Positions 17,595 to 28,474 are shown, numbered from the stretch's first letter. The stretch is 48,471 nt of DNA from Candidatus Nomurabacteria bacterium GW2011_GWC2_42_20 (GCA_000998425.1 LCDG01000005.1:1-48471), one strand, 5' to 3'. Notes: generated by a model from the letters alone, not told the origin. Made by a program: numbers and translations.

Positions 17595-19892
17595 TTAAAC
17601 AATCTCACACACACCTGCTACACATGCGAGCTCCTTCGATCCTTGAGTCTGGTCCTCGCGTTCATAGCTCACGATCTTTGAGAAATCAATGTCAGGGAAT
17701 TTTTTTACCATCGCTTCGTACTGCTCTTTTGTAATCTCCTCGTACGGAGCAAGTCGATATACATGGTTTGAACGAGGGAGAAACGATAACCCACCAATCA
17801 TATCCCAATTCTTGTACAACCAATTTACAACAGTAATCCATTCATCATCCCCTACTGAAATGGTAACCGATGGATTATGTTCTGTAAAGCTTTCCTTTAC
17901 CATCTTCCAATATTCAAGTTGCTCAATCGCAGTTTGGTCATTTTTGAAAATTGACTTCTCTGGCGCCTTAACAGGAAACTCGAGGACGTAAGTCACCGCA
18001 CCCTCCATTGATTGCCCAACCTCTGGCTGATACGATACACCTTGGTCCTTCATCATCTTAAAGAGACTGTCGGTTGCCGAGATACGAATACGACGAATAT
18101 AATATGCCGCATGCCTAGGGTGCATCCCTGATGACGCATCAACGAGTTGCGAAACTGTCCCAGACGGCTTCACTGCGGTCACCGCCGATGAAGAATTGAT
18201 ACCAAAGCGCTTTGCATATTCTTTATTGACCTTAACAGCCTCATCACGAATTTTTGACATTATATTTGGGTCACGCACAACCTTACAATCCCATTGCCCG
18301 GTAATAGATACCCCGAGTAGGCGCTCCTCCTCACAATTTTTCTTCCACGCTTTTGATAGATAGCCGAAGTTTGTAAGCGATGATTGATATGTCCCAAGAA
18401 TTGCCGCAAGGCGCGCTTTTTTCAAGAGTGTTGCTTCAGTGTCATCTGCGCGAGCAACAACCTCGGAAAGATTGCAGAATTGTTTTGATTTTAGAATAAT
18501 CTCACCGCACGGATTCGTTCCACAGGTATCAAAATCTTTTTCAAGAGTTTTCCATCTTCGCACTGGAACCTGTTTTGATATACCACCACGATTAAAGATT
18601 CCTCTCTCGCCGGATGCGCCTTTTATCAAAGAAACCCATTCATCGAGGAGTTCTGTGCTAGATGGTTTTTGCCAATAGACCGCAGAGTTGTTTGCCATCA
18701 TACGCTGTGGGTCAGTAAGATAAAACTGTCCATCTTTTGCACATCGCATATCATGGTCATCAAGATCAGAAAGTGAAATAAGTGCGCTTCTACGTACTCC
18801 GCCTGAAACTACAACCTCCCCAATCTTGCAAATAATGTCGTGCAGGTCGAGATTTGAGAGACGGCGTCCTTGTTTCCTTAAAATACGCTCACGGGAGAAA
18901 TCTATGAGAGAAACGAGTGGTTCTGGCCCAGAACTACGCCCTCCCATTGTAATGAGTCGCGCCCCAGCAGGACGAAGTTTTGAATAATCAAACTTAATAT
19001 CAGCTCCACTAAACCATGTATTCATACCAAGCACGTACGCATCGGCCCAACCCTCTTTACTATCAACGACTGTATGTGTTGGCAAAATTTTACCAGTCTG
19101 TTTCTTGATCAATGGAAACATTTGCGCATTCTGACTCTCAATAGAATACCCTACACCAGTGCCACACATAAGCAAATACATTATCTCCCCCAAGTCTTGC
19201 GTACAAGATGGGGCGATGAATGAGCAATTGTAACCCGTTACATTTGTCTTACGCGCCGCATCTCCAGCGCTCCACAGGAGCCGCATTGACGGCATTACCT
19301 CTTGCTTTAAAATAGCCTCGCGTATTTCACCGTATTCCTTTTCAGAAAGCTTTGTTCCAAGATTTTCCTTCATAAACGACACATAGCGTTCTACTGTTTC
19401 GATCCACGTCTCACGGCGGCCATCGCTTGGCAACCAACGCGAATATGTGCGATAGTAGACAAACTCTGACATAGGATTACGGAAGTATTTCTTACCTTCT
19501 GCCACAAGTTTTTTGACCTCCTCCGGAATATCCCCCATTTCTTCGCGTGAACGAGCGCGTTCCTCACGATACAATATGTATGCCTTTGCAGTTTTAACAA
19601 ATTCTTCCAAAATAAGTTCCTTTTCAACGATATCCTGAATCCCCTCCACTGTTGGAACAAAATCTTTTACCAATTTCGATATTCTTTTAAGCTCGGATTC
19701 TACCTTACGAGCAATATACTCTGCCTCCTTTCGTTCGCCTTCGCCTGTTGAACGCATCGCCTTAAAAACGGCGTTTACAATATGTTCAATATCATATGGA
19801 GACACACTACCATCACGCTTGCGAACATTTACAATGGGGTTTTTCTTTATTTCCGTGTTGGTTTTTTTTGCTTGTTTGGTACTCTTTTGCAT
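17595..19892 (-). CDS. Adenosylcobalamin-dependent (class II) ribonucleotide reductase
   Basis: ATP-cone N-terminus, YNCSF, GTGVGYS, NPCGEI, KPSGTVSQL motifs; C-terminal CVAGVC. Confidence 0.93.
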   Translation of the reverse strand: MQKSTKQAKKTNTEIKKNPIVNVRKRDGSVSPYDIEHIVNAVFKAMRSTGEGERKEAEYIARKVESELKRISKLVKDFVPTVEGIQDIVEKELILEEFVKTAKAYILYREERARSREEMGDIPEEVKKLVAEGKKYFRNPMSEFVYYRTYSRWLPSDGRRETWIETVERYVSFMKENLGTKLSEKEYGEIREAILKQEVMPSMRLLWSAGDAARKTNVTGYNCSFIAPSCTQDLGEIMYLLMCGTGVGYSIESQNAQMFPLIKKQTGKILPTHTVVDSKEGWADAYVLGMNTWFSGADIKFDYSKLRPAGARLITMGGRSSGPEPLVSLIDFSRERILRKQGRRLSNLDLHDIICKIGEVVVSGGVRRSALISLSDLDDHDMRCAKDGQFYLTDPQRMMANNSAVYWQKPSSTELLDEWVSLIKGASGERGIFNRGGISKQVPVRRWKTLEKDFDTCGTNPCGEIILKSKQFCNLSEVVARADDTEATLLKKARLAAILGTYQSSLTNFGYLSKAWKKNCEEERLLGVSITGQWDCKVVRDPNIMSKIRDEAVKVNKEYAKRFGINSSSAVTAVKPSGTVSQLVDASSGMHPRHAAYYIRRIRISATDSLFKMMKDQGVSYQPEVGQSMEGAVTYVLEFPVKAPEKSIFKNDQTAIEQLEYWKMVKESFTEHNPSVTISVGDDEWITVVNWLYKNWDMIGGLSFLPRSNHVYRLAPYEEITKEQYEAMVKKFPDIDFSKIVSYEREDQTQGSKELACVAGVCEIV

Positions 19893-20038
19893 ACAATAAC
19901 TATTGAAATTAATAAATTGATAAATTACAACATCTTTGTTGGTTTATTGTACTCTAAAAAAATTTTTTTCAATAGATAAACAACACCCCAAAAACATAAA
20001 TTGCAGAATGTAAACCCGCACTCTATGAAACAGCGAAT

Positions 20039-20506
20039 TTATCTGGCAATTTTGATTATGTTTCCCATTTTTAGATTATGTTCTGAAAAAAATCCTGCAG
20101 AAACCTCTAGTACAAACTTTGCTTTTAAGCTCGGAATATATACCATTGGATACGAATCTGGTGATGCTCTTTCCCAAACATCAACAATCTGATAATTTTC
20201 GTTAAACCATATCATGTCTATTGGAAAGTACATATCTTTCATCCAAAAACCATGTTGGCTAGGTTCCTCAAAGATAAATAACATACCTTCATCACTATCA
20301 AGGCTTTTTTGCCCACTCAATCCTTTTGCTCGGAGTATTTCAGTATCTGCAATAACAACTGAGATTTCTTCACCATCTATAAAGACCTTTGATTCATAGG
20401 GAGTTTTTGTATATACAGAAAGCATCGCAGTGGCCAAAATAGCCACTGCGATGCTTGTATACAGCGCAGACAACAAGATTTTACCTAATAATGACCCTTG
20501 TGCCAT
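20039..20506 (-). CDS. DUF192 family protein
   Basis: ILRAKGLSGQKSLDSDEGMLFIFEEPSQHGFWMKDMYFPIDMIW. Confidence 0.9.
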   Translation of the reverse strand: MAQGSLLGKILLSALYTSIAVAILATAMLSVYTKTPYESKVFIDGEEISVVIADTEILRAKGLSGQKSLDSDEGMLFIFEEPSQHGFWMKDMYFPIDMIWFNENYQIVDVWERASPDSYPMVYIPSLKAKFVLEVSAGFFSEHNLKMGNIIKIAR

Positions 20507-20514
20507 CAGAAAGT

Positions 20515-21543
20515 TTATCTGTCAAAATCTTGCATCATCATCTCCCCCATCTTAATTTCCTGTTCTAAGTTATCAATATCCGAATCATCAATATCATCAT
20601 TCTCATTATCATCGTCATTGATACCCATCATTGCAGGAGTACCAATTACTTCTGACCGAAAGTCGTCATTCAGCTCTCGAGCATTTTCAAAAACACGCTC
20701 AGCTTCTCTAGACATCATTTTTGCTGCGTCAAAATCTCCGCGCATCATAGCCTCCTCTACTTGTCTCATAAATTGCTCTGACCCCTGTGGTGGTACCTGC
20801 CCACCAACATTCTCGAGGTCTACGCGAAGTCGCATTGCTTTCTCAAAATGCTTCTCTGCTGACATTTCCTTGCCCATTATTTCTTCAAAAATCTCTCGCT
20901 CATCCTGAAGTTCTATATCAAGGTCATTCTCTTCTTTATTTGCTTCCTGTTTTTCTTTTGTTATAGCGCTCAGTGCCTCAAGTAACCCCTTAAGCTGCGG
21001 CGCTTCCGCGTCTGTGAGGCTACCTAGTTTTGCTTGAATCACCTCCTCTGCTCTAGAAGACTTCTCCTTGTGCGCCTTTAAGACATTCTTTAATGCATCG
21101 CGAGAAGCATCAAGTTCATCATCGAGCTCACGAGCGAGACCTGCTACATCTGAACCACTTTCTTTTTCACTCTTTACTAGCATTGCTGCCTTAGCAATGC
21201 GCTTGTCAAAATCAGCTTTGGCATCTGCTACGTCATCAAGTTTTGCTTCTGGCTTTTTTAGGACATCGCTCATTTCTGCGATACGCTCCTTAGCGTATTC
21301 GATATGCTTACGAGCCTTTTTTTCCTTATTAAATGTGAACGCCACATTAAATGCTTCACTAAAACGATCAATGAAATAGAAGAAGTCTCCAGGAGCAAAG
21401 CCTGCGTCAGCAACTGGTGGCACCAGTGTTGGTGTGGTAGTAGATGTTGGTACAACGGCAACTGTTTCAGTTGCCGTTGTTTGCGCAAAAGAAACAAATG
21501 GTGCAATTGCAAACATCATTCCTATAATAATTATTTTTTTCAT
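20515..21543 (-). CDS. Exported DUF5667-like helical protein
   Basis: Signal peptide; PGDFFYFIDRFSEAFNVAFTFNKEKKARKHIEYAKERIAEM. Confidence 0.8.
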   Translation of the reverse strand: MKKIIIIGMMFAIAPFVSFAQTTATETVAVVPTSTTTPTLVPPVADAGFAPGDFFYFIDRFSEAFNVAFTFNKEKKARKHIEYAKERIAEMSDVLKKPEAKLDDVADAKADFDKRIAKAAMLVKSEKESGSDVAGLARELDDELDASRDALKNVLKAHKEKSSRAEEVIQAKLGSLTDAEAPQLKGLLEALSAITKEKQEANKEENDLDIELQDEREIFEEIMGKEMSAEKHFEKAMRLRVDLENVGGQVPPQGSEQFMRQVEEAMMRGDFDAAKMMSREAERVFENARELNDDFRSEVIGTPAMMGINDDDNENDDIDDSDIDNLEQEIKMGEMMMQDFDR

Positions 21544-21646
21544 ATTAAATTAAATTATAAACTATTAAACCTATTATCTTGTGTTTAATTGTAACACTAG
21601 GGTGAACCCCTTACAATAGAAGACTGTCTGCAGTGAAAAATCTTAC

Positions 21647-21705
21647 AACTAGCCTAACAATAAAAAAACCGCTCAACGAGCGGTTTTTTTATTGTTAGGC
21701 TAGTT
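21647..21705. terminator. Long-arm bidirectional terminator overlapping the RRM gene stop
   Basis: Perfect 28-bp arms AACTAGCCTAACAATAAAAAAACCGCTC / GAGCGGTTTTTTTATTGTTAGGCTAGTT, 3-nt loop. Confidence 0.85.
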
Positions 21706-22002
21706 ACCCATACGGCGGTTTCCACCACCAAACTCACCACGGGGTGCGCGCGCCTCAAGGGGACGTGCTTCATTTACCGTAAGTGTGCGACCCTGGAAAT
21801 CCTTGCCATTCATTTCTGAGACTGCTTTGTCAGCGTCAGCATCATTAGCCATTTCAATGAAACCAAAACCTTTTGAGCGCCCAGTCATCTTGTCGATGAT
21901 GATTGCGGAGGAAGTAACGGGGCCAATTTCTGCAAACGCTGCCTTGAGATCATCCTCGGTTGTTGAGTAAGGAATCCCTCCTACATACAATTTCTTTGCC
22001 AT
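21700..22002 (-). CDS. RRM RNA-binding protein
   Basis: KLYVGGIPYS and KGFGFIEM RNP motifs. Confidence 0.93.
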   Translation of the reverse strand: MAKKLYVGGIPYSTTEDDLKAAFAEIGPVTSSAIIIDKMTGRSKGFGFIEMANDADADKAVSEMNGKDFQGRTLTVNEARPLEARAPRGEFGGGNRRMGN

Positions 22003-22181
22003 AATACTACTTATTTTTTTGCTTAATTCTAATGTGTAAGATGACCTGTTTCCCTCGCCCTCTCACCTCAGCTAGAACTAAGCAGTCGAGCAAGCACTGA
22101 GTGAAAACTTCTTACCAAATAAGAGTACCACGCGGACAGCAAAAGTACAATAATTTGCGGAATTGGCTGTGGATAACCGAT

Positions 22182-22288
22182 GGGAAGAATATTGAATGTG
22201 GAATATTGAATTTTGAATAAATACAGACAGAGGCTTTTGCCTTTGGCAAAAGCCTCTGTCTCCACATTCTACATTCTATATTCTGCCC
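22182..22288. repeat. GAAT/ATTC-decorated terminator element, copy 2
   Basis: GAATATTGAATGTGGAATATTGAATTTTGAAT + AGACAGAGGCTTTTGCC/GGCAAAAGCCTCTGTCT + CCACATTCTACATTCTATATTC. Confidence 0.65.
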
Positions 22289-22289
22289 C

Positions 22290-24074
22290 CTAATTCTTCC
22301 TAAACGCTTTCACTCGATCGGCATCAGTTAAAAACTGCTTGCGGAGACGCACTGATTTTGGAGTAATTTCCAAATATTCCTCCTCGGTCATTGTCTCGAG
22401 TCCACGTTCGATAGTAAGGTCAAACGGTGGTGTGAGAGTGATAGCCTCATCAGTACCAGACGAACGCATGTTTGAGAGTTGCTTCCCTTTGGTAGGATTT
22501 ACTGTCATCTCATCTCCCTTTGAGGTGTTACCAATAACCTGACCCTCATACACCTCGACAGCAGGCCCAATGTAGAGCGTACCGCGATCTTGAAGATTGT
22601 AAAGTGAAAAACCGAGCGCTTTACCTGAGGCCATTGAAACCATTGACCCAGATGCTCGCTTTACAATCTCTCCCGCATGCTCACGAAACTCAACAAAACG
22701 GCTAGAAAGAATGCCGTCGCCCTTAGTATCTACTACGAATTGTCCGCGATATCCAAGAAGTCCGCGTGTAGGTATATCAAACGTAAGGCGAGTGATACCG
22801 TTCTCATCTTTCATGTTGGTCATCATAGCTTTGCGCTTGTTAAGCTTTTCAATAACACCTCCAGAGAGTTCAGATGGTACGTCAATAATGAGCTCCTCAT
22901 ACGGCTCAAGTTTCTTGCCATTTTCTTCCTTGACAATAACCTGTGGCTGTGACACCTGAAGTTCAAAACCTTCGCGACGCATTTGTTCGAGAAGAATAGC
23001 AATGTGCATTTCTCCGCGGCCGTACACTTTAAATGAATCCATCGCAGAGAAGTCCACACGAAGACCCACATTTACTTCAAGCTCTCGTTCAAGACGGTCA
23101 CGAATTTGGCGAATCGTTACAAACTTACCTTCGCGCCCAGCAAACGGCGAGTCGTTTACGAAAAAGTTTAGAGAGATTGTAGGCTCGTCAACCTTGATTG
23201 CAGGAAGTGGCTCCTGGTCTGCATTTTTGCAAAGTGTCTCTCCAATATAAACATCAGGAAGTCCTGCAACCATCACAATATCTCCAGCGACAGCTTCTTC
23301 CACTTCTTTGCGCTCAGTACCTTCAAATGTACAGAGCTTTGTGATTTTACCTGATCGAGAAGTACCATCGACATTTTTAATAATGATACTCTCTCCAGCA
23401 CGAAGAGTCCCCTCGTAGATGCGTCCAATAGCGAGACGTCCAAGGAAGTTGTCGTACCCAAGGTTAAATGGTTGCATTCGCACAGGAGCGGTAGCATCTG
23501 CCTTCACAGCAGGAACTTTTTCTAAAATGATATCTAGGAGTGGCATTAAATCCTTCGAGTCATCATCGAGTGTACGCTTTGCAATACCCTGGCGACCAAT
23601 GGCGTACACCGTCGTAAAGTCGAGTTGTTCATCAGTAGCACCAAGCTCAAAGAAAAGCTCAAATACTTCATCGTGTACTTCCTGTGGGCGCGCAGCAGGC
23701 TTGTCTATTTTATTTAAGACAACAATTGGCTTGAGTCCGAGCTCTAGCGACTTCTTGAGTACGAAACGAGTCTGTGGCATCGGGCCTTCTTGCGCATCTA
23801 CAAGTAGGAGCACTGTATCAATAGAACGAAGCACGCGCTCGACCTCTGATCCAAAGTCTGCGTGACCAGGTGTGTCTACAATGTTGATTTTTGTGTCTTT
23901 GTAAAAAACTGAGGTATTTTTTGCATAAATAGTAATACCACGCTCAAGCTCAAGTGCGTTTGAGTCCATCGTTACGCCCTCTTTTGTCATACCAGTCTGG
24001 CGCATCAAAGCGTCGGTCAAGGTTGTCTTGCCGTGGTCAACGTGAGCGATAATAGCGATATTTCTAATTTCCAT
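22290..24074 (-). CDS. typA: Ribosome-associated GTPase TypA/BipA
   Basis: NIAIIAHVDHGKTTLTDALMRQTG; TypA C-terminal region. Confidence 0.97.
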   Translation of the reverse strand: MEIRNIAIIAHVDHGKTTLTDALMRQTGMTKEGVTMDSNALELERGITIYAKNTSVFYKDTKINIVDTPGHADFGSEVERVLRSIDTVLLLVDAQEGPMPQTRFVLKKSLELGLKPIVVLNKIDKPAARPQEVHDEVFELFFELGATDEQLDFTTVYAIGRQGIAKRTLDDDSKDLMPLLDIILEKVPAVKADATAPVRMQPFNLGYDNFLGRLAIGRIYEGTLRAGESIIIKNVDGTSRSGKITKLCTFEGTERKEVEEAVAGDIVMVAGLPDVYIGETLCKNADQEPLPAIKVDEPTISLNFFVNDSPFAGREGKFVTIRQIRDRLERELEVNVGLRVDFSAMDSFKVYGRGEMHIAILLEQMRREGFELQVSQPQVIVKEENGKKLEPYEELIIDVPSELSGGVIEKLNKRKAMMTNMKDENGITRLTFDIPTRGLLGYRGQFVVDTKGDGILSSRFVEFREHAGEIVKRASGSMVSMASGKALGFSLYNLQDRGTLYIGPAVEVYEGQVIGNTSKGDEMTVNPTKGKQLSNMRSSGTDEAITLTPPFDLTIERGLETMTEEEYLEITPKSVRLRKQFLTDADRVKAFRKN

Positions 24075-24199
24075 AGTGTTTTATTAAACAAAAAATCCGC
24101 AACTGCGGGGCTTATATGTCGGCAACTATACCAAAAATCACTTTATAAGTCAATTTTACTGGCTATTTTCAACGGTAATTAATAGACTAGCTATCGTTT

Positions 24200-25651
24200 C
24201 TACGCACTAGAACACCCAACATGATAAATATCACCTTTTCGCTGGTCTGCAATATTCGTACCCTCAAGTATGTCTATATTTTTTTGATATTTCAATGCCA
24301 GACACATCACATCATCGCCATAAAATTGCAAACTTTTTTTGTTTACATTTCCGCACCCTGCCAAATAACACATAGCTGAAATAAATTCAGAACGGGATGT
24401 TTTTTTATCAGCGCCAGAGTCTGCAAGATAGATAGCGGATGCCATAAATGCGTCCTTTGGGTCCCATGGGTTTGGGGGGAAATTGCCGGTAAGTTTACCT
24501 ACGCGGTCTTTGTTCTGCTGGTACTCCCATGGGCCGTCCCATGAACCGTCTGCATTCTTACTGCACTTTCCAGTCGTTGTGTTTATATACCCGCTAAAAC
24601 ACGCCCAAGTAGACGGAATAAATTGAGCAGGTCCCATTGCTCCTCCATACCCATACCAGACTTTTTTTGATACTGGCATACTGTCTGGATTAAGACCGAG
24701 CAGAGAGGTCAAATATTTAAACACTGGCACATCACGCGTCTTATGCATATCTACCGTCCATGTACCTTTTCCAACATTTTGCCCCAGGTTTGACTCTTCA
24801 GCAATAATACCTAGAATAACCGCTGGTCTAACTCCAGTTTTTTCAGCGGCTGCTCTTGCATACGCCAGCGCCTTCTCAAATGAAATTGCAGTAGATCCAC
24901 TCAAGGAAAACAATTCTGCGCGAATTTGCGCCGCACTTTGCTGTTTTTCTTTAAGAATCTTCTGGTAAGCAATCTCCTGTCCTTTTGTTATTTTGAGAAT
25001 GTTTTTCTTTTCTGCTTCCCTTGCCTCTATTCTTTTTTTCTCGAGTTCCTGAACCTTGCGCAGATCAGTTTCTTCGGCCTTTTTTTCCTCAAGAATCTTC
25101 TTTTCTTCTTCTGTGTTCTTTTTTGCTACACCCACTTCCTCAAGCGAAATTCTTATTGAATCTTCTACATATTGAAAATTATCCAGATCAACAAAGAATT
25201 CTGAAAAATCCTTGTCAGAAAGCGCCACCTCCACAAGCGAGTATGAATCAAGCTCGTTTGTGCGGCGGACTAACCCAGAGAGAGACTCACGCTCGCGATC
25301 GATTTTTGCGGAATACTTTTCAATCGTACGATTCTTTGTTCCAATATCTTCAACAAGTCCTGCAATCGATAAATTCCTTGCCCTGATCGATAGTTTTGCC
25401 TTTTGAATTTGAGCGTTTAGAATCGCTACATCACGCTCCAGTGACACGCCTTCTTTTTGTTTTTGTTCGAGGACATTTTTCTGATCATTTATTTCTTTAT
25501 CGATAATAGCAAGCTCTGCCTCAAGCTTTGCGCGTCGCGCAACTACATCCTCGGCAACTTCCTGTGCGCTTGCGACCATAGAAACACCTTCAAACGCAAG
25601 AATTGAAAATATCACCAATGCGAACATTTTTTTAATAAAACTCTTGAGCAT
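24200..25651 (-). CDS. Exported coiled-coil protein with C-terminal lytic transglycosylase domain
   Basis: Signal peptide, long EnvC/PcsB-like coiled coil, then IIAEESNLGQN..GAMGPAQFIPSTW. Confidence 0.85.
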   Translation of the reverse strand: MLKSFIKKMFALVIFSILAFEGVSMVASAQEVAEDVVARRAKLEAELAIIDKEINDQKNVLEQKQKEGVSLERDVAILNAQIQKAKLSIRARNLSIAGLVEDIGTKNRTIEKYSAKIDRERESLSGLVRRTNELDSYSLVEVALSDKDFSEFFVDLDNFQYVEDSIRISLEEVGVAKKNTEEEKKILEEKKAEETDLRKVQELEKKRIEAREAEKKNILKITKGQEIAYQKILKEKQQSAAQIRAELFSLSGSTAISFEKALAYARAAAEKTGVRPAVILGIIAEESNLGQNVGKGTWTVDMHKTRDVPVFKYLTSLLGLNPDSMPVSKKVWYGYGGAMGPAQFIPSTWACFSGYINTTTGKCSKNADGSWDGPWEYQQNKDRVGKLTGNFPPNPWDPKDAFMASAIYLADSGADKKTSRSEFISAMCYLAGCGNVNKKSLQFYGDDVMCLALKYQKNIDILEGTNIADQRKGDIYHVGCSSA

Positions 25652-25672
25652 AGATATCGTCCATTATAACAA

Positions 25673-25707
25673 AAAAACAGCCGAGGGCGTAGCCCTCGGC
25701 TGTTTTT
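25673..25707. terminator. Bidirectional terminator
   Basis: AAAAACAGCCGAGGGC-GTA-GCCCTCGGCTGTTTTT. Confidence 0.85.
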
Positions 25708-25812
25708 AATACCTTGTTTCTGTTTGGATGCTTTAGTAAAAGCATCCTAGGGATGAATCTGCTAAACGATCCGTGATGCAACTAGCTACCTTTTGCACAG
25801 CATTACAAAAAA

Positions 25813-26448
25813 CTACTTGTCTTCTACTGGCTCCTCTTCTTTCTTACCTTTCTTTTCTACCTCAATAGAAGCGATGTCCATTACTGGAGCCTCCACTTCC
25901 TCTTTTGCAACAGCAATAGCTGCAACAACATCTCCAGCACCTGTCACTAATGTAATGCCTTTTGGAAGAACGATGCTATCTGCAAGGATTTGACTATCAA
26001 GCGTTACAAGTGGAGAAATATCAATAACAAAATTGTGTGGAAGATTTTCTGGCTGACCTTTTACTTCAACTTCGTGGAGAACCTTTACAAGCGCGCCGCC
26101 AAGATCTTTTACCGCGACAGATACGCCAGTAAACTCTAGCGGAATGTTCACAGTAACTTCCTGACCTTTCTCAAGAGCGTAAAAGTCAACATGGATTGGC
26201 TGACCTTTTACAGGATCAACCTGAACTTCGTGTATAAGGGCTGAAACATTACCTTTTGGCATTTCAAGTGTCACCACAGTCGATTCACCTGCTACCTTCC
26301 AAGCCTTCTTGAAAGCGATCATTGGAAAAACACATGGTGTTGCTACCTCTTTATGTCCGTAGTAAACTCCAGGAACAAAACCTTCTGCACGAATCGCAGA
26401 AAGTTTCTTTTTTGGATCTCTTATTTCTCCTTTTAGTATGATGTTCAT
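25813..26448 (-). CDS. 50S ribosomal protein L25/general stress protein Ctc
   Basis: VPGVYYGHK, VDPVKGQPIHVDFYAL. Confidence 0.92.
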   Translation of the reverse strand: MNIILKGEIRDPKKKLSAIRAEGFVPGVYYGHKEVATPCVFPMIAFKKAWKVAGESTVVTLEMPKGNVSALIHEVQVDPVKGQPIHVDFYALEKGQEVTVNIPLEFTGVSVAVKDLGGALVKVLHEVEVKGQPENLPHNFVIDISPLVTLDSQILADSIVLPKGITLVTGAGDVVAAIAVAKEEVEAPVMDIASIEVEKKGKKEEEPVEDK

Positions 26449-26489
26449 ATTGCGCTAGTATACGGATTTTAAAGATAAAAGCAACCCCC

Positions 26490-27365
26490 TTAGCGTCCAG
26501 AAAAGAGTCTGAGGCGTGCTTCAATAACCTTTTGCATTGCTTCTGTTGGTTCTTTCATCACTTTATATGGCGCAACCTCGTCTGGGTGCGCAACAAGATA
26601 TTCAGCGAGAGTTTTTACAAAAGCGACGCGAATTTCAGTGTTGATATGAACAAGGCTAATACCTGCTTTGATTGCCTCACGAAAATCCTCATCTGATGTG
26701 CCAGAGCCACCATGAAGCACGAGTGGTACACCTGCTGCCTCTCGCACTTTACTAATACGCTCAATATCCAGGCGTGGTTCAGGTGCATTTCTTAGCATGC
26801 CATGCATATTCCCTACTGCAGGCGCAAACAAATCCACTCCTGTCTCTCGCACAAATCTTTCTGCTTGCTCTGGCGATGTAAGTGTTGAATCGTCAAACTT
26901 TACACCCTCAGGAATCTCGTCGAGAACTTTTGATGAAGTACCAATGTACCCCACCTCAGCCTCCACGAGCACATCCCTCCCTGATGCGCGCGCATAATCC
27001 ACACACTCTTTTGCCTTCGCGATGTTTTCTTCAAGAGTTAATTTTGCGCCATCAAAAATTACTGCATCGAATCCTGCATCGATTGCCTCTTTCACACGCT
27101 CTACAGAATATGTATGATCTGCATTTATAAAGATTGGGTATTGATATTCCTCACGAATACTTTTTACGATGGCGACCGCCTGGCGCACGCCTACAAAATC
27201 ACGCTCGCCCTCTGAGAGTCCAACAATTACAGGGAGATTGAGTGATCTTGCGGCGCGAAAAATCGCCCAAAGGCCTTCAATGTTTGAAATATTAAAATGT
27301 CCGACTGCGTTTTTTTTTGCCTCTGCGTCAGCGATAACCTCGCGCAATGTTGGTATTGTATTCAT
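26490..27365 (-). CDS. Class II fructose-bisphosphate aldolase family
   Basis: GHFNISN, NADHTYS, VEAEVGYIG, LHGGSGT, INTEIR motifs; start chosen at MNTIPTL. Confidence 0.88.
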   Translation of the reverse strand: MNTIPTLREVIADAEAKKNAVGHFNISNIEGLWAIFRAARSLNLPVIVGLSEGERDFVGVRQAVAIVKSIREEYQYPIFINADHTYSVERVKEAIDAGFDAVIFDGAKLTLEENIAKAKECVDYARASGRDVLVEAEVGYIGTSSKVLDEIPEGVKFDDSTLTSPEQAERFVRETGVDLFAPAVGNMHGMLRNAPEPRLDIERISKVREAAGVPLVLHGGSGTSDEDFREAIKAGISLVHINTEIRVAFVKTLAEYLVAHPDEVAPYKVMKEPTEAMQKVIEARLRLFSGR

Positions 27366-27448
27366 ATTTTTGTAATTATACTCTACATTGTAGCATAACG
27401 ACGTAATGATGGTACAATGGTAGTACTTAATCGATAATTGATAATAAT

Positions 27449-28453
27449 ATGGAAAACCAGTTAGACTTTGTAGGTATTGGAGACACAGTGGTCGATGCAT
27501 TTATTCGTCTTAAAGAGGATCATGCTCACACAACATGCCGGATAGACACTGACGCATGTGAACTTTGTATGCCGTTTGGAGCAAAGGTGCCGTTTGATTT
27601 TGTGAAAGTAGCATACGCGGTTGGCAACAGTGCCAATGCATGCGTTTCTGCATCTCGACTCGGACTCAAGAGTGCTCTCATTACAAATCTCGGCAAAGAC
27701 GATGACGGAGAAAAATGTCTTGCGTCACTAAAAAATGATGGTGTTAGCACACAATACATCAAACAGTACGATGGCATAAAAACAAACTATCATTACGTAC
27801 TCTGGTATAACAGCGAGCGCACTATTCTAATTAAACACGAGGATTTTCCTTATACATTGCCACTAGGAGATGTTGGGCCACGATGGCTCTATCTATCGTC
27901 CCTAAATGAGAAATCTCTTGCTTTTCACCACGAAATTGCTGCATATCTCGCAAAACATCCTGAAACAAAGCTTTCATTCCAGCCCGGTGGATTTCAAATC
28001 AAACTTGGCATCGAAGCTCTAAAGGATTTATACGCTCACACAGAAGTTTTCTTTTGTAATGTGGAAGAAGCTCGTCAAATTTTGATGGACAAGGAATCAG
28101 AACCAAAAGAGTTGGCAAAGCTGGTTGCAGCACTTGGACCCAAAATTGTTGTTATCACAGATGGGCCAAAAGGCGCATACGTATATGACGGCGCAGAATC
28201 GTGGTTTATGCCAATATATCCAGATCCACTACCACCATACGAACGCACTGGTGCCGGAGATTCATTTGCTTCAACATTTATATCCGCGCTTGCTCTTGGA
28301 AAAACTCCGAGTGAAGCAATCGCATGGGCTCCAATCAACTCAATGTCTGTAGTACAAAAAGTCGGCGCTCAAGAAGGTCTTCTCACACGCGAAGCGCTTG
28401 AAAAGTTTCTCGCTGAGGCTCCAACAGAATACAAAGCAGTGAGGTTAGACTAG
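27449..28453 (+). CDS. PfkB family carbohydrate kinase
   Basis: GNSANACVSASRLG and RTGAGDSFASTF motifs. Confidence 0.9.
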   Translation: MENQLDFVGIGDTVVDAFIRLKEDHAHTTCRIDTDACELCMPFGAKVPFDFVKVAYAVGNSANACVSASRLGLKSALITNLGKDDDGEKCLASLKNDGVSTQYIKQYDGIKTNYHYVLWYNSERTILIKHEDFPYTLPLGDVGPRWLYLSSLNEKSLAFHHEIAAYLAKHPETKLSFQPGGFQIKLGIEALKDLYAHTEVFFCNVEEARQILMDKESEPKELAKLVAALGPKIVVITDGPKGAYVYDGAESWFMPIYPDPLPPYERTGAGDSFASTFISALALGKTPSEAIAWAPINSMSVVQKVGAQEGLLTREALEKFLAEAPTEYKAVRLD

Positions 28454-28474
28454 TAATTAACAACAGAAAACCAC

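Noticed and set aside
25673-25707. GCCGAGGGC inverted repeat as a regulatory operator
   Set aside because: Fully explained as a symmetric bidirectional intrinsic terminator
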